64,000 nt of DNA, taken from NCBI GenBank assembly GCA_963722905.1, contig CAVROT010000012.1, positions 62,001-126,000 of the forward strand, read 5' to 3'. The DNA is from CAVROT01 sp963722905. Lineage in GTDB: Bacteria > Pseudomonadota > Alphaproteobacteria > Rhodobacterales > Rhodobacteraceae. The notes below the pieces were generated by a model. That model made no database searches, was not told the origin of the DNA, and saw nothing but the letters and a program-made list of their open reading frames with translations. Shown one piece after another: positions 8,328 to 17,026 of the stretch. Within the stretch, counting starts at the first letter, position 1, and every line of letters begins with the position of its first letter. A program made the translations under genes and the position numbers.

Positions 8328-9515
8328 TCACGGACGCCCCTCCACCCGCAACGGCTGCGCGGTCTCGACCAGCCGGGCGAAGAATGTGGCGCCCACGGGG
8401 GCGATGGCGTCGTCGAAATCGTAGGCGGGGTGGTGCACCCCCGCCGTGTCGCCCTGACCCAGCTTCAGGTAGGCGCCCGGCCGCGCCTCCAGCATGTAGC
8501 TGAAGTCCTCGGCGCCCATGACGCGGGGCGCGTCCACGTCCACCGCATCGGCGCCCGCCACCTCGCGCGCGACTTCGGCGGCGAACGCGACCTCGGCCTC
8601 GTGGTTGACGGTCGCGGGGTAGCTGCGTTCGTAGTCCAATGCGATCTCGACGCCGTGGGCCGCCGCTATGCCGGCCGCCACGGCGCCGATCCGCGCCTCG
8701 GTCCGGTCGCGCAGGTCGGCGGAGAAGCTGCGCACCGTGCCGCCGACGAAGGCCTCGCTGGCGATGATGTTGCTGGCCGTGCCGACATGGATCTGCGTGA
8801 CCGAGATGACCAGCGGCTCCACCGGGTCCGTCTCGCGGCTTACCAGGGTCTGCAGCGACTGGACCAGAGCGGCGACCGCCGGGATCGGATCGACGGTCGA
8901 ATGGGGGCGCGCCGCGTGGCCGCCGCGCCCGGTGACGGTGATGCGGAACTCGTCCACCGCCGCCATGATGGGGCCGGCGCGGGTCGAGAACTCGCCGACC
9001 GGGCGCCCCGGCGCATTGTGCAGCGCGTAGACCTGCCCGATGCCGAAGCGGTCCATCATGCCGTCGTCCACCATCGCCTTGCCGCCGCCGCCGTTCTCTT
9101 CTGCCGGCTGGAAGATCAGCGCCACGGTGCCCGAGAAGTTGCGCGTCTCGGCCATGTAGCGGGCGGCGCCCAGCAGCATCGCGGTATGCCCGTCGTGGCC
9201 GCAGGCGTGCATCTTGCCGGGCGTCAGGCTTGCCCAGGGCTTGCCCGTCGCCTCGGTGATGGGCAGCGCGTCCATGTCGGCGCGCAGACCGATGACGGGG
9301 CCGCCCGTCCCGCCATCGGCGCCGTGGATCAGCGCGACGATGCCGGTCCTTCCTATTTCTTCGTGGATCTCGTCCACGCCAAAGTCGCGCAGGCGTTCGG
9401 CGACGTAGGCGGCGGTGCCGTGGCAGTCGAAGGACAACTCGGGATGGGCATGCAGCCAGCGGCGCCATTCGGCCATGTCGTCGGCGAATGCGGCGATGCG
9501 GTTGTTGACGGGCAT
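8328..9515 (-). CDS. M20 family amidohydrolase (hippurate hydrolase-like)
   Basis: This 395-residue M20D amidohydrolase has the zinc-ligand motif HACGHDGHTAM, the acidic pair in FQPAEENGGGGKAMVDDG and the C-terminal metal His in GVHHPAYDFDD. It should cleave N-acyl amino acids or related amides in the cytosol. The start at 9515 (MPVNNRIAAFADDMAEWRRW) has GGAGG 8 nt upstream; longer open frame beyond it lacks conserved residues and runs into the divergent mazG leader. It is the first gene of the agmatinase group. Which amide it cleaves is not visible; N-acylated guanidino compounds would fit the neighbour but that is speculation. Confidence 0.87.
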   Translation of the reverse strand: MPVNNRIAAFADDMAEWRRWLHAHPELSFDCHGTAAYVAERLRDFGVDEIHEEIGRTGIVALIHGADGGTGGPVIGLRADMDALPITEATGKPWASLTPGKMHACGHDGHTAMLLGAARYMAETRNFSGTVALIFQPAEENGGGGKAMVDDGMMDRFGIGQVYALHNAPGRPVGEFSTRAGPIMAAVDEFRITVTGRGGHAARPHSTVDPIPAVAALVQSLQTLVSRETDPVEPLVISVTQIHVGTASNIIASEAFVGGTVRSFSADLRDRTEARIGAVAAGIAAAHGVEIALDYERSYPATVNHEAEVAFAAEVAREVAGADAVDVDAPRVMGAEDFSYMLEARPGAYLKLGQGDTAGVHHPAYDFDDAIAPVGATFFARLVETAQPLRVEGRP

Positions 9516-9576
9516 GGGCGCGGCCTCCGGGTTCGGGCTATTCGTTTCAGGTTCACAGGTATCCGGGAGGTCCGCA

Positions 9577-10389
9577 ATGGGCAGCACCGACGACGATCCC
9601 ATCCACGCGGTCCCCGACGGGATGCCGCGGCTGCTGGCGGTCATGGCGCGGCTGCGCGACCCCGTGGGCGGCTGCCCGTGGGACCTGCAGCAGGACTTCG
9701 CCAGCATCGCGCGGTACACGGTCGAGGAGGCCTACGAGGTCGCCGACGCCATAGCGCGCGGCGATATGGACGATCTGCGCGGGGAGCTGGGGGACCTCCT
9801 GCTGCAGGTCGTCTATCACGCCCGCATGGCCGAAGAGGCACAGGCCTTCGACTTCGATGCCGTCGCGCGCGGGATCGCGGCCAAGATGGTCGCACGCCAT
9901 CCCCACGTCTTCGGTGACGCGCATGCGCCGCCGGGCTTCTGGGAGGCCGGCAAGGCGGCCGAGCGGGCAGCGCGCGGCGACGCGGGCGCGCTCTCGGGTG
10001 TGACCATGGCCCTGCCGGCGCTGGTCCGCGCGGAAAAGCTGCAAAAGCGCGCCGCCCGCGTCGGGTTCGACTGGGACGATCCCGACCGCGTCGTCGACAA
10101 GATCGCCGAGGAGGCGGCCGAGGTCGCCGACGCGCGGAGCCGCCTCGGACCCGACGAGATCGCGTCGGAGGTGGGCGATCTGCTGTTTACCGTGGTCAAC
10201 CTCGCCCGTCATCTGGGCGTCGACCCCGAGGCGGCGCTGGCCGGCACGAACGCCCGCATGGAAAGCCGCTTTACCACCATGGAGAGGATACTGGCCGCGG
10301 CAGGCCGGCGGGTCGAGGATGCCGACCTTGCCGAACTGGAGGTGTTATGGACTGCGGCGAAACGTGCCGAACATAATCCTGACAAATAG
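9577..10389 (+). CDS. mazG: Nucleoside triphosphate pyrophosphohydrolase MazG
   Basis: This 270-residue all-alpha NTP pyrophosphatase removes non-canonical or excess NTPs. Two MazG-type repeats can be seen: the first with CPWDLQQDF...VEEAYEVADAI and GDLLLQVVYHARMAEE, the second with DKIAEEAAEVADARS and GDLLFTVVNLARHLGVDPE. The ATG at 9577 has GGGAGG 6 nt upstream; the longer open frame starting at 9415 is the shadow of the divergent amidohydrolase. The stop codon lies inside the first of two candidate iron boxes that precede the iron-binding protein gene, so the two transcription units abut. Confidence 0.93.
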   Translation: MGSTDDDPIHAVPDGMPRLLAVMARLRDPVGGCPWDLQQDFASIARYTVEEAYEVADAIARGDMDDLRGELGDLLLQVVYHARMAEEAQAFDFDAVARGIAAKMVARHPHVFGDAHAPPGFWEAGKAAERAARGDAGALSGVTMALPALVRAEKLQKRAARVGFDWDDPDRVVDKIAEEAAEVADARSRLGPDEIASEVGDLLFTVVNLARHLGVDPEAALAGTNARMESRFTTMERILAAAGRRVEDADLAELEVLWTAAKRAEHNPDK

Positions 10390-10421
10390 CGTCGGGCATT
10401 GACCTGACAAAAACTGTCGGG
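10378..10421 (+). promoter_or_regulatory. Two 19-bp repeated boxes before an iron-transport gene, RirA/Iron-Rhodo-box-like
   Basis: Two near-identical 19-mers, CCTGACAAATAGCGTCGGG (10378-10396) and CCTGACAAAAACTGTCGGG (10403-10421), agree at 16 of 19 positions and sit 25 bp apart, 38 bp or more before the ATG of the ferric-iron binding protein. Each contains TGA-N9-TCG, one base away from the TGA-N9-TCA core described for the RirA iron-responsive box; IscR-type Iron-Rhodo boxes are the other candidate. The first box covers the mazG stop codon. The assignment to an iron regulator is inference from the downstream gene. Confidence 0.5.
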
Positions 10422-10458
10422 TTAATTGCGGGAGTTTCCAATCCTGTGGAGCCTGACC

Positions 10459-11466
10459 ATGACCCGACTGCCCGCACTGACCCTTCTGCTTGCCGCCACG
10501 GCCCTCCCCTCGATGGCGGAAGAGGTGAACATCTACTCCTATCGCCAGCCCGAGCTGATCCAGCCTCTGCTCGATGGCTTCACCGCAGCGACGGGCATAA
10601 CCACAAACGTCGCCTTCATCGAGAAGGGCCTGACCGAGCGTCTGACGGCCGAGGGCGCGCGGTCGCCCGCCGACATCATCCTGACGGTCGACATCTCGCG
10701 CCTGACCGAGGCCAAGGATGCGGGCGTCACGCAGGCCGTGACCTCGGACGCGGTCGAGGCGAACATCCCGGCCGAACTCCGGGACCCCGACGGCCACTGG
10801 TTCGGCCTCACCACGCGGGCGCGCATCGTCTACGCCAGCAAGGAGCGCGTCGCCGAGGACGAGGTGACGACCTACGAGGACCTCGCCGATCCGAAATGGA
10901 AGGGCCGCATCTGCACCCGCTCGGGCACCCACGTCTACAACCTCGGGCTTCTCTCGGCGGTGATCGAGCATGACGGCGCCGAGGCGGCCGAGGCTTGGGC
11001 GGCTGGCGTCAAGGCAAACCTCGCCCGCAAGCCGGAAGGCAACGACCGTGCGCAGGTCCGTGCTATCTGGGCCGGCGAATGCGACATATCCCTGGGCAAC
11101 ACCTACTACATGGGCGCGATGCTGGCGGACCCCGAGCAGCAGGACTGGGCGAACGCAGTGCGCATCGACTTTCCCACCTTCGCCGACGGGTCGGGGACGC
11201 ATGTGAACGTCTCGGGCGTGGCGATGACGGCCTCGGCACCCAACCGCGACGCGGCGCAGGCGTTCATCGACTACCTCGCCTCGCCGGAGGCGCAAACGAT
11301 CTACGCCGATGTCGTCGACGAATACCCCGCCGACCCGGATACCCCGCCCTCGGACCTGGTGCAGAGCTGGGGCAGCTTCACCCCCGACGACACGGACCTC
11401 GTCACCATCGCCACCCATCGCGCCGATGCCCTGCGCATCATGGAGCGGGTGGACTTCGACGGCTGA
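10459..11466 (+). CDS. fbpA: Fe(3+) ABC transporter periplasmic substrate-binding protein
   Basis: This is a 335-residue class of ferric-binding protein (FbpA/FutA/AfuA). A Sec signal peptide covers about residues 1-20 (LPALTLLLAATALPSMAEE). The mature part starts with VNIYSYRQPELIQPLL and includes the iron-coordinating Tyr pair region GNTYYMGAML near residue 215. The start at 10459 has GGAG 7 nt upstream; a longer reading from 10426 would put extra charged residues in front of the signal peptide. No permease or ATPase gene follows: the next gene is on the other strand. The protein therefore relies on a transporter encoded elsewhere or acts alone. Two candidate iron boxes lie directly upstream. 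Confidence 0.9.
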   Translation: MTRLPALTLLLAATALPSMAEEVNIYSYRQPELIQPLLDGFTAATGITTNVAFIEKGLTERLTAEGARSPADIILTVDISRLTEAKDAGVTQAVTSDAVEANIPAELRDPDGHWFGLTTRARIVYASKERVAEDEVTTYEDLADPKWKGRICTRSGTHVYNLGLLSAVIEHDGAEAAEAWAAGVKANLARKPEGNDRAQVRAIWAGECDISLGNTYYMGAMLADPEQQDWANAVRIDFPTFADGSGTHVNVSGVAMTASAPNRDAAQAFIDYLASPEAQTIYADVVDEYPADPDTPPSDLVQSWGSFTPDDTDLVTIATHRADALRIMERVDFDG

Positions 11467-11565
11467 CACCACGATCGGCTGGCGCGCGTCGGGACCACCG
11501 CGGCGACGGCGGCGGTCGCTTCCCTACGCGCGGTACCCGACGCTGCCGGCGGCATGGGGCCGCCG

Positions 11566-13083
11566 TCAGGTGCCGCAGAACGTCTGCGTGACCGCCTGCC
11601 CGGCGCGCGGCGGCTCGGAAAATCCCGCGGCCGCCTCGAACGGGCGCGTGACGGCGCCAAGAAGGGCATGGAAAGGCGACATGTCGCCCCCTGCCGCCGC
11701 CTCTATCACCGCCTCGACGTTGTGGTTGCGCGGGATGACGGCCGGGTTGACCGCCGCCATGGCCGCCGACCGGGCCGCCGGGTCGGTGCCCTCTCCGGCC
11801 AAACGCGCCGACCAGTCGGCGAGCCAGCCGGTGGCCCAGTCCGGCGCATCGTGCGGCCCCGCCCCGCCGGAGGCGGCATCCGCCGGCCTGGCGTCGCCGC
11901 CGGCCGCCGAACCAGACGCCGGATCCGCCGTTTGGCCCCAGACCGGGAGCGTCCGGAACGTCGCGGTGAAATCGGCGCGTTCGGCCGCCATGCGGTCCAG
12001 CAGCGACGAGACGAGCGCCGCGTCGCCGTCCCCGGCCGTCGCAAGGCCCAGCTTGGAACGGAACGCGGCCAGCCACGCTTTCTGATAGAGATCGCGGAAG
12101 CGGTCGATCGCCTGGGTCGCGCGTGCCACGGCGGCGTCCGCGCCGCCGCCCGTCGACTCCTCTTCGATCAGCGGCAGAAGGCAGCTGGCGAACTGCGCCA
12201 GATTCCAGAGCGCGATTTCCGGCTGACGGGCGTAGGCATAGCGGCCGTAGCCGTCGATGGCCGAAAATACGGTGTCGGGGTGATAGCCGTCGAGGAAGGC
12301 GCAGGGGCCGTAGTCGATGGTCTCGCCCGCGACTGACATGTTGTCGGTATTCATCACGCCGTGCACGAATCCCACCGACATCCAGGCCGCAATCAGCCGG
12401 GCCTGCGCCGCGACGACGGCCTCCAGCAGCGCCAGCGTGCCCTCGGCCTGTGGATAATGGCGCCCGGTGACATGGCGGGCCAGCAGGTGCAGCGCCTCGG
12501 TGTCGCGGCGTGCGGCGAAATACTGAAAGGTCCCGACGCGCACATGGCTTGAGGCGACCCGGGTCAGGACGGCGCCCGGCAGCGGCCCGTGCTCGCGCAG
12601 AACGGTCTCGCCGGTGGCGACGGCTGCCAGGGCGCGCGTCGTGGGGATGCCCAGCGCGTGCATCGCCTCGCCGACCAGATACTCCCGCAGGACCGGACCG
12701 ATCCACGCCCGCCCGTCACCGCCGCGGCTGAAGGGCGTGCGACCCGCCCCCTTCAGCGCGATGTCGCGGCGCGTGCCCTCGGTATCCACGACCTCGCCCA
12801 GCAGCACGGCGCGTCCGTCGCCCAGCTGCGGCACCCAACCGCCGAACTGGTGTCCCGCATAGGCCTGCGCCAGCGGATCGGCGCCCGCCGGGACGGCGTT
12901 GCCGGCGAGCACCGCTACTCCGTCCGGCTCCGATAGGGCCGCCGGGTCCAGGCCCAGCGACTGCGCCAGCGCATCGTTCACGGCCAGCAGAGACGGCGCC
13001 GCGACGGGCACCGGCGGTTGGCGCGCGTGAAACCTGCCCGGAAGGCGCGCATAGCTGTTGTCGAACCGGAACTGCAGGGCCAT
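11566..13083 (-). CDS. selO: SelO/YdiU family protein adenylyltransferase
   Basis: This 505-residue pseudokinase-fold enzyme transfers AMP to protein hydroxyl groups. Family motifs are visible: YAGHQFGGWVPQLGDGRA, the Lys motif DIALKGAGRTPFSRGGDGRA, VRVGTFQYFA, the Asn-Asp catalytic region GFVHGVMNTDNMS, and DYGPCAFLDGY. The C-terminus is TFCGT, with Cys at the third-last position, where eukaryotic SelO has selenocysteine. The start at 13083 has GGGAGGT upstream; the further open frame to 13281 is non-conserved. It is divergent from the CBS-domain gene. Homologues are often linked with redox stress. Confidence 0.94.
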   Translation of the reverse strand: MALQFRFDNSYARLPGRFHARQPPVPVAAPSLLAVNDALAQSLGLDPAALSEPDGVAVLAGNAVPAGADPLAQAYAGHQFGGWVPQLGDGRAVLLGEVVDTEGTRRDIALKGAGRTPFSRGGDGRAWIGPVLREYLVGEAMHALGIPTTRALAAVATGETVLREHGPLPGAVLTRVASSHVRVGTFQYFAARRDTEALHLLARHVTGRHYPQAEGTLALLEAVVAAQARLIAAWMSVGFVHGVMNTDNMSVAGETIDYGPCAFLDGYHPDTVFSAIDGYGRYAYARQPEIALWNLAQFASCLLPLIEEESTGGGADAAVARATQAIDRFRDLYQKAWLAAFRSKLGLATAGDGDAALVSSLLDRMAAERADFTATFRTLPVWGQTADPASGSAAGGDARPADAASGGAGPHDAPDWATGWLADWSARLAGEGTDPAARSAAMAAVNPAVIPRNHNVEAVIEAAAGGDMSPFHALLGAVTRPFEAAAGFSEPPRAGQAVTQTFCGT

Positions 13084-13275
13084 GGGCGGTACCTCCCGCT
13101 TGCGACATAGGGGCGCCGGGGCACCGCGGCCAGTGGGGAGCCTCCGCGCGGCCCTCAAGCCTTCGATGTCCGAACGTGGCGCTGCACCGGCAATGGATGT
13201 ACACACGGGAACAGCGCTGACCGATGCTCGGTTGTCATAGGTCGGGAACGGAACACGACAAAAGGGAGGTACGAG

Positions 13276-13818
13276 ATGCAAGCCGAAGGTCGCACGGGCA
13301 TGCGGATCAAAGATCGCGCCGAATACAAGTTCAAGCCCAAGCCGCTGACCATGACGGCCGATCGGTCCGTGGCCGACGCCGTCGCCGACATGTCAGAGAA
13401 GAACTACGGCTCGGTAATCATCGTGGATGCCGACGACCGCGTGATCGGCGTCATGACAGAACGCGACGTGATGAAGAAGATCGTCAACCAGGGCCGCGAC
13501 GCCAAGGCGACCACGCTGGGCGAGATCATGACCCGCGATCCCCGCCTTGCGTCCGAGGACGACGACATCGTGGACTGGCTGCGCATCATGTCGAACGAAC
13601 GGTTCCGCCGCCTGCCCATCGTGGACAGCGAGAACCGGATCAAGGCGGTCTTCACCCAAGGCGATTTCGTCAGCTTCACATGGCCCGACATGATGCGGCA
13701 GATGACGCAACTGGGGAAGGCGACGCTCAGCCGGAACTTTCCCACGGCGCTTATCGGGGGCGGCGTGATGGTCTACACGCTGCTGATGATCGTGGTGATC
13801 GCCATCGTCCTGGGTTGA
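13276..13818 (+). CDS. CBS-domain protein with C-terminal membrane anchor
   Basis: This 180-residue protein has two CBS motifs: about residues 25-80 (VADAVADMSEKNYGSVIIVDADDRVIGVMTERD, cut here only for description) and about 85-140 (IMTRDPRLASEDDDIVDWLRIM, RRLPIVD). It ends with a single hydrophobic helix (about 158-179, ALIGGGVMVYTLLMIVVIAIVLG). CBS pairs bind adenine nucleotides and regulate partner proteins; here the anchor puts it at the membrane. GGGAGG lies 6 nt before the ATG. No effector domain is fused, so its target is unknown. Confidence 0.85.
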   Translation: MQAEGRTGMRIKDRAEYKFKPKPLTMTADRSVADAVADMSEKNYGSVIIVDADDRVIGVMTERDVMKKIVNQGRDAKATTLGEIMTRDPRLASEDDDIVDWLRIMSNERFRRLPIVDSENRIKAVFTQGDFVSFTWPDMMRQMTQLGKATLSRNFPTALIGGGVMVYTLLMIVVIAIVLG

Positions 13819-13895
13819 TCCACGGTACCCTCGCAAGATCGCGCAGCGTTGTGGTCCGGCGGTCACGTCTATCGACGGGCGCGCCATTCGGGCCG

Positions 13896-14348
13896 TCAGG
13901 CCAGCGCGCGGTCCATGCGCCGCGCGGTGCCCGAGGGCCGCATCCCGGCGCGGGTGAAAAGCCGCTCCAGCCCCGCGTCGTCGATCCCCTCCACGCCCAG
14001 TGCCACGATGCCGCCGCGCCCCAGGGCAGGCGCGAGCGCCGTCAGAGCACCGCCCGCCATGCCCCGCCGTCGCACGGCGGACCGCACGTAAAGCGCGTCG
14101 ATCCGCGCCGCGATGCCGCCCCGCAGCAGCGACCAGCCGAAGGCCAGCGACAGGAAACCAACGGGAGCGCGCGCCGGCCCGATGAGGTAGACGGCACCGT
14201 GGGGCGAACCGTCCAGCAAGGGCCGGACAGCCGCGTGCCAGTCCGGCGCCCCCTCGCCGCCCTGGCCCGTCGCCTCTGCGAATGCGGCGACCATGCCGGC
14301 GACACGGTCGAGGTCGTCCGGCCCGGCCAGCGCGATGGGCGCGCTCAT
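13896..14348 (-). CDS. GNAT family N-acetyltransferase
   Basis: This is a 150-residue GNAT acetyltransferase. The acetyl-CoA binding motif A region reads ALYVRSAVRRRGMAGGAL (about residues 86-103), with the pyrophosphate loop RRRGMAG. The acceptor substrate is unknown. It is the third gene of a translationally coupled operon: its ATG (14348) overlaps the TGA of the nucleoside hydrolase gene by 4 nt (ATGA). It is convergent with the CBS-protein gene. Confidence 0.85.
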   Translation of the reverse strand: MSAPIALAGPDDLDRVAGMVAAFAEATGQGGEGAPDWHAAVRPLLDGSPHGAVYLIGPARAPVGFLSLAFGWSLLRGGIAARIDALYVRSAVRRRGMAGGALTALAPALGRGGIVALGVEGIDDAGLERLFTRAGMRPSGTARRMDRALA

Positions 14349-15301
14349 GCCGGCACCGCGTGAACAAGGCGGCCCAGTCGTTCGGTCAGCAGTCCGAAGA
14401 ACCCGTCGGCGTCGATGTCGCCGATGAAAAGGGCGTTGGGCGCACGGTCGGTCACGCCCCACCAGTCGGCGACGGTCATGCCCATGGTCAGTTCGGACGT
14501 CACCTCGACCTCGACGTTGATCTCGCGACCCCGAAAGAGGTCCGGCCGCAGCAGCCAGCCGATCACGCAGGGGTCGTGCAGCGGGGCGCCGGTGCTGCCG
14601 TACTTGGCGATGTCGAAGCGTTCGGAGAACGACGTCATCTCGGCCATCGCAATCCCCACGGGCGTACCGAGATCGCGGAACGCCTGCGCCCGTTCGGGCG
14701 TCACCAGCGCCTTGTGCGTCACGTCCAGCGGCAGCACGGTTATCGGCACGCCCGCGCGGAACACGATATCGGCCGCCTGCGGGTCGACGTAGATGTTGAA
14801 CTCGGCCGCAGGCGTGATGTTGCCCACCTCGAAATAGGCGCCGCCCATCAGGACGATGCGCCGGATGCGCCCCGCGATGTCGGGGGCACGCTCCAGCGCG
14901 GTGGCGAGGTTGGTGAGCGGCCCGAGGGCACAGATGGTGATCGTGCCCGCGGGGGCCTCTCGCAGCAGCGACACGATGGCGTCGACCGCATGACCCTCCG
15001 CCAGCGGCATCGTCGGCTCGGGCAGCACCGGACCGTCCAGGCCGGTCTGCCCGTGGACATGCTCGGCCGTCACGAGGGGGCGCATCAAGGGCGCATCGCA
15101 TCCGGCATGGACGGGCAGATCCCGGCGTCCAGCCAGCTCGGCCACCATGCGCGCGTTGCGCGTGACCATCGGCAGCGGCACGTTCCCGGCAACGCAGGTG
15201 AGCGCCAGCACCTCGATCTCGGGCGAGCCCAGCGCCATCAGGATGGCCGCAGCGTCGTCCTGACCCGGATCGGTGTCGATGATGATGCGGTGATCGGTCA
15301 T
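14345..15301 (-). CDS. Inosine-uridine preferring nucleoside hydrolase (IUNH family)
   Basis: This 318-residue enzyme hydrolyses the N-glycosidic bond of ribonucleosides. The calcium-binding DTDPGQDDAAAI motif (about residues 8-20) is intact, as are ALGPLTNLA and VLMGGAYFEVGNITPAAEFN with the ribose-binding Asn/Glu residues, and the His-Asp pair in PLHDPCVIGWLL. The gene overlaps the upstream M20 peptidase by 4 nt (ATGA at 15298-15301) and the downstream GNAT gene by 4 nt. It may serve purine or pyrimidine nucleoside salvage or catabolism; specificity cannot be settled from these motifs. Confidence 0.92.
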   Translation of the reverse strand: MTDHRIIIDTDPGQDDAAAILMALGSPEIEVLALTCVAGNVPLPMVTRNARMVAELAGRRDLPVHAGCDAPLMRPLVTAEHVHGQTGLDGPVLPEPTMPLAEGHAVDAIVSLLREAPAGTITICALGPLTNLATALERAPDIAGRIRRIVLMGGAYFEVGNITPAAEFNIYVDPQAADIVFRAGVPITVLPLDVTHKALVTPERAQAFRDLGTPVGIAMAEMTSFSERFDIAKYGSTGAPLHDPCVIGWLLRPDLFRGREINVEVEVTSELTMGMTVADWWGVTDRAPNALFIGDIDADGFFGLLTERLGRLVHAVPA

Positions 15302-16689
15302 GCGGGTCGCCGGGCCACCGCCGCCAGAATCCGGGCCCAGCTGCGGATGCCGCGGTGGAAGCTTTCCATGTCGTACTTCTCGTTGGGCGAATGGATCTGG
15401 TCGTCGTCCCGGCCGAACCCGATCAGCATGGAGTCCATGCCCAACACCGATTTGAAGTGCCCGGCGATCGGGATCGACCCGCCGCCGCCGATATAGGCGG
15501 CGGGGTTCGGCCACTCGTCGCTGAGCGCCGTGCGCGCCGCCTCGAACGCGGGGTCGCCGGTGGACATGACGCTGGCCATGGCCGCGCCGTGGCTCTTGAA
15601 CTCGGCGGTGCAGTCGGCCGGCAGCTGCGCCGTCACCCAGTCGCGGAAGGCCCGGCGCAGGGCGTGCGGATCCTGGCGGCCGACCAGACGGAAGCTTACC
15701 TTCGCATGCGCCCGGGACGGCAGGACCGTCTTGAACCCCGCGCCCGTGTAGCCGCCCCAGATGCCATTGATCTCGGCCGTCGGACGCGACCACAACTGTT
15801 CGAGCGGGCGCCGCCCGGCCTCGCCCGCGGGGGTGGACAGTCCGACGTCCCCCAGAAAGCCGTCGACGTCGAAGGCCAGCCCGTCCCACTGCGCCAGCAG
15901 GTCCGCGGGCAGGTCGTCGACGCCGTCGTAGAACCCGGGCAGGGTCACGCGGCCCGCGTCGTCGTGCAGCCCGCCGAGGATGCGCGTCAGGACCCGGATG
16001 GGGTTCATCGACAGACCACCGTAGAGGCCGGAGTGCAGATCCTTCGACGGGCCGGTGATCGTCAGTTCCTCGCCCAGCAGCCCGCGCAGCATCGTCGTGA
16101 TCGCCGGCGTTCCGGGGGCAAAGAGCCCGGTGTCGCAGATCAGCGCCAGATCGGCGCGCAGCTCGTCCGCATGCGCCTCCATGAACGGGACGAGCGAGGG
16201 CGAACCGCTCTCCTCCTCGCCCTCGAAGAGCACGGTCAGGCGGCAGGGCAGTGCGCCATGCACGGCTACCCAGGCGCGGCATGCCTCGACGAAGGTCATC
16301 AGCTGACCCTTGTCGTCCGACGCGCCGCGGGCACGGATGACGCGGCCGCCCGGCGTTTCCTCGACCGCGGGATCGAAGGGATCGCGGTCCCACAGGTCCA
16401 GCGGATCGACGGGCTGGACGTCGTAATGCCCGTAAAAGAGCAGGTGCCGGGCGGCGCCGTCCTGCGGACCGCCCTGCCCCACCACCATCGGATGGCCCGG
16501 AGTCGGCCGTTTGGCCGCGTCGATTCCGATGCCGTCCAGATCGGCCGCCAGCCAGTCGGCCGCGGCATCGCAATGGCCGGCATAGGCCGGATCGGTCGAG
16601 ATCGACGGGATGCGCAGAAGCTCCATGAGCCGGTCGACGGACTGCGCCAGCTCGCGGTCGATGCGGTCGAGGACGGGATCGAGGGTCAT
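15298..16689 (-). CDS. M20 family metallopeptidase (dipeptidase, CNDP-like)
   Basis: This 463-residue dipeptidase has the zinc motifs FYGHYDVQP, GASDDKGQ, the general base pair FEGEEESGSPSL, ICDTGLF and the C-terminal His in IHSPNEKYDMES. It should cleave dipeptides in the cytosol. The start at 16689 (MTLDPVLDRIDREL) is preceded by GGAGC. It is the first gene of a coupled operon with a nucleoside hydrolase and a GNAT protein, and it is divergent from rodZ with a 337-bp gap. The association of peptidase and nucleosidase suggests general nutrient scavenging. Confidence 0.92.
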   Translation of the reverse strand: MTLDPVLDRIDRELAQSVDRLMELLRIPSISTDPAYAGHCDAAADWLAADLDGIGIDAAKRPTPGHPMVVGQGGPQDGAARHLLFYGHYDVQPVDPLDLWDRDPFDPAVEETPGGRVIRARGASDDKGQLMTFVEACRAWVAVHGALPCRLTVLFEGEEESGSPSLVPFMEAHADELRADLALICDTGLFAPGTPAITTMLRGLLGEELTITGPSKDLHSGLYGGLSMNPIRVLTRILGGLHDDAGRVTLPGFYDGVDDLPADLLAQWDGLAFDVDGFLGDVGLSTPAGEAGRRPLEQLWSRPTAEINGIWGGYTGAGFKTVLPSRAHAKVSFRLVGRQDPHALRRAFRDWVTAQLPADCTAEFKSHGAAMASVMSTGDPAFEAARTALSDEWPNPAAYIGGGGSIPIAGHFKSVLGMDSMLIGFGRDDDQIHSPNEKYDMESFHRGIRSWARILAAVARRPA

Positions 16690-17026
16690 GCGCAGGGCTC
16701 CGTTCGCGGCGAAGCGTGACCCTACCAGCCGCCCCCGCCATGTCCAGCGGGGCGGCGGACCGGCGACGGTCCACCGCCGCGCGTGTCGGGCAGACGGGGC
16801 CGAGTTCGCCGACGCCCGTACAACCTGCGCATTGCAATTCGCCACAGGTGGTGGCGAATGCCGCGTAATGAACACAATATGCGCCGATTCGCACTGATTT
16901 CGCGTGCCACACCGGTTTCAGCATGTGCATACCCGTCATGGGCGTGCTAGCAACGGATCCAAGCGGCGTTACGATCCGATTCGAGGTCGAGCGGGGGGCC
17001 AGGGCAGTGACCAACGAGGCGATCGC
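16690..17026. other. 337-bp divergent intergenic region with a 23-bp palindrome
   Basis: This gap between the M20 peptidase start and the rodZ start has no convincing gene. Its clearest structure is a perfect inverted repeat, ATTCGCCAC (16837-16845), spacer AGGTG, GTGGCGAAT (16851-16859), with no T-run after it, so it is more likely an operator than a terminator. The right part, 16860-16960, is less GC-rich than the flanks and probably holds the rodZ promoter; no unambiguous -35/-10 pair was identified. Confidence 0.5.
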
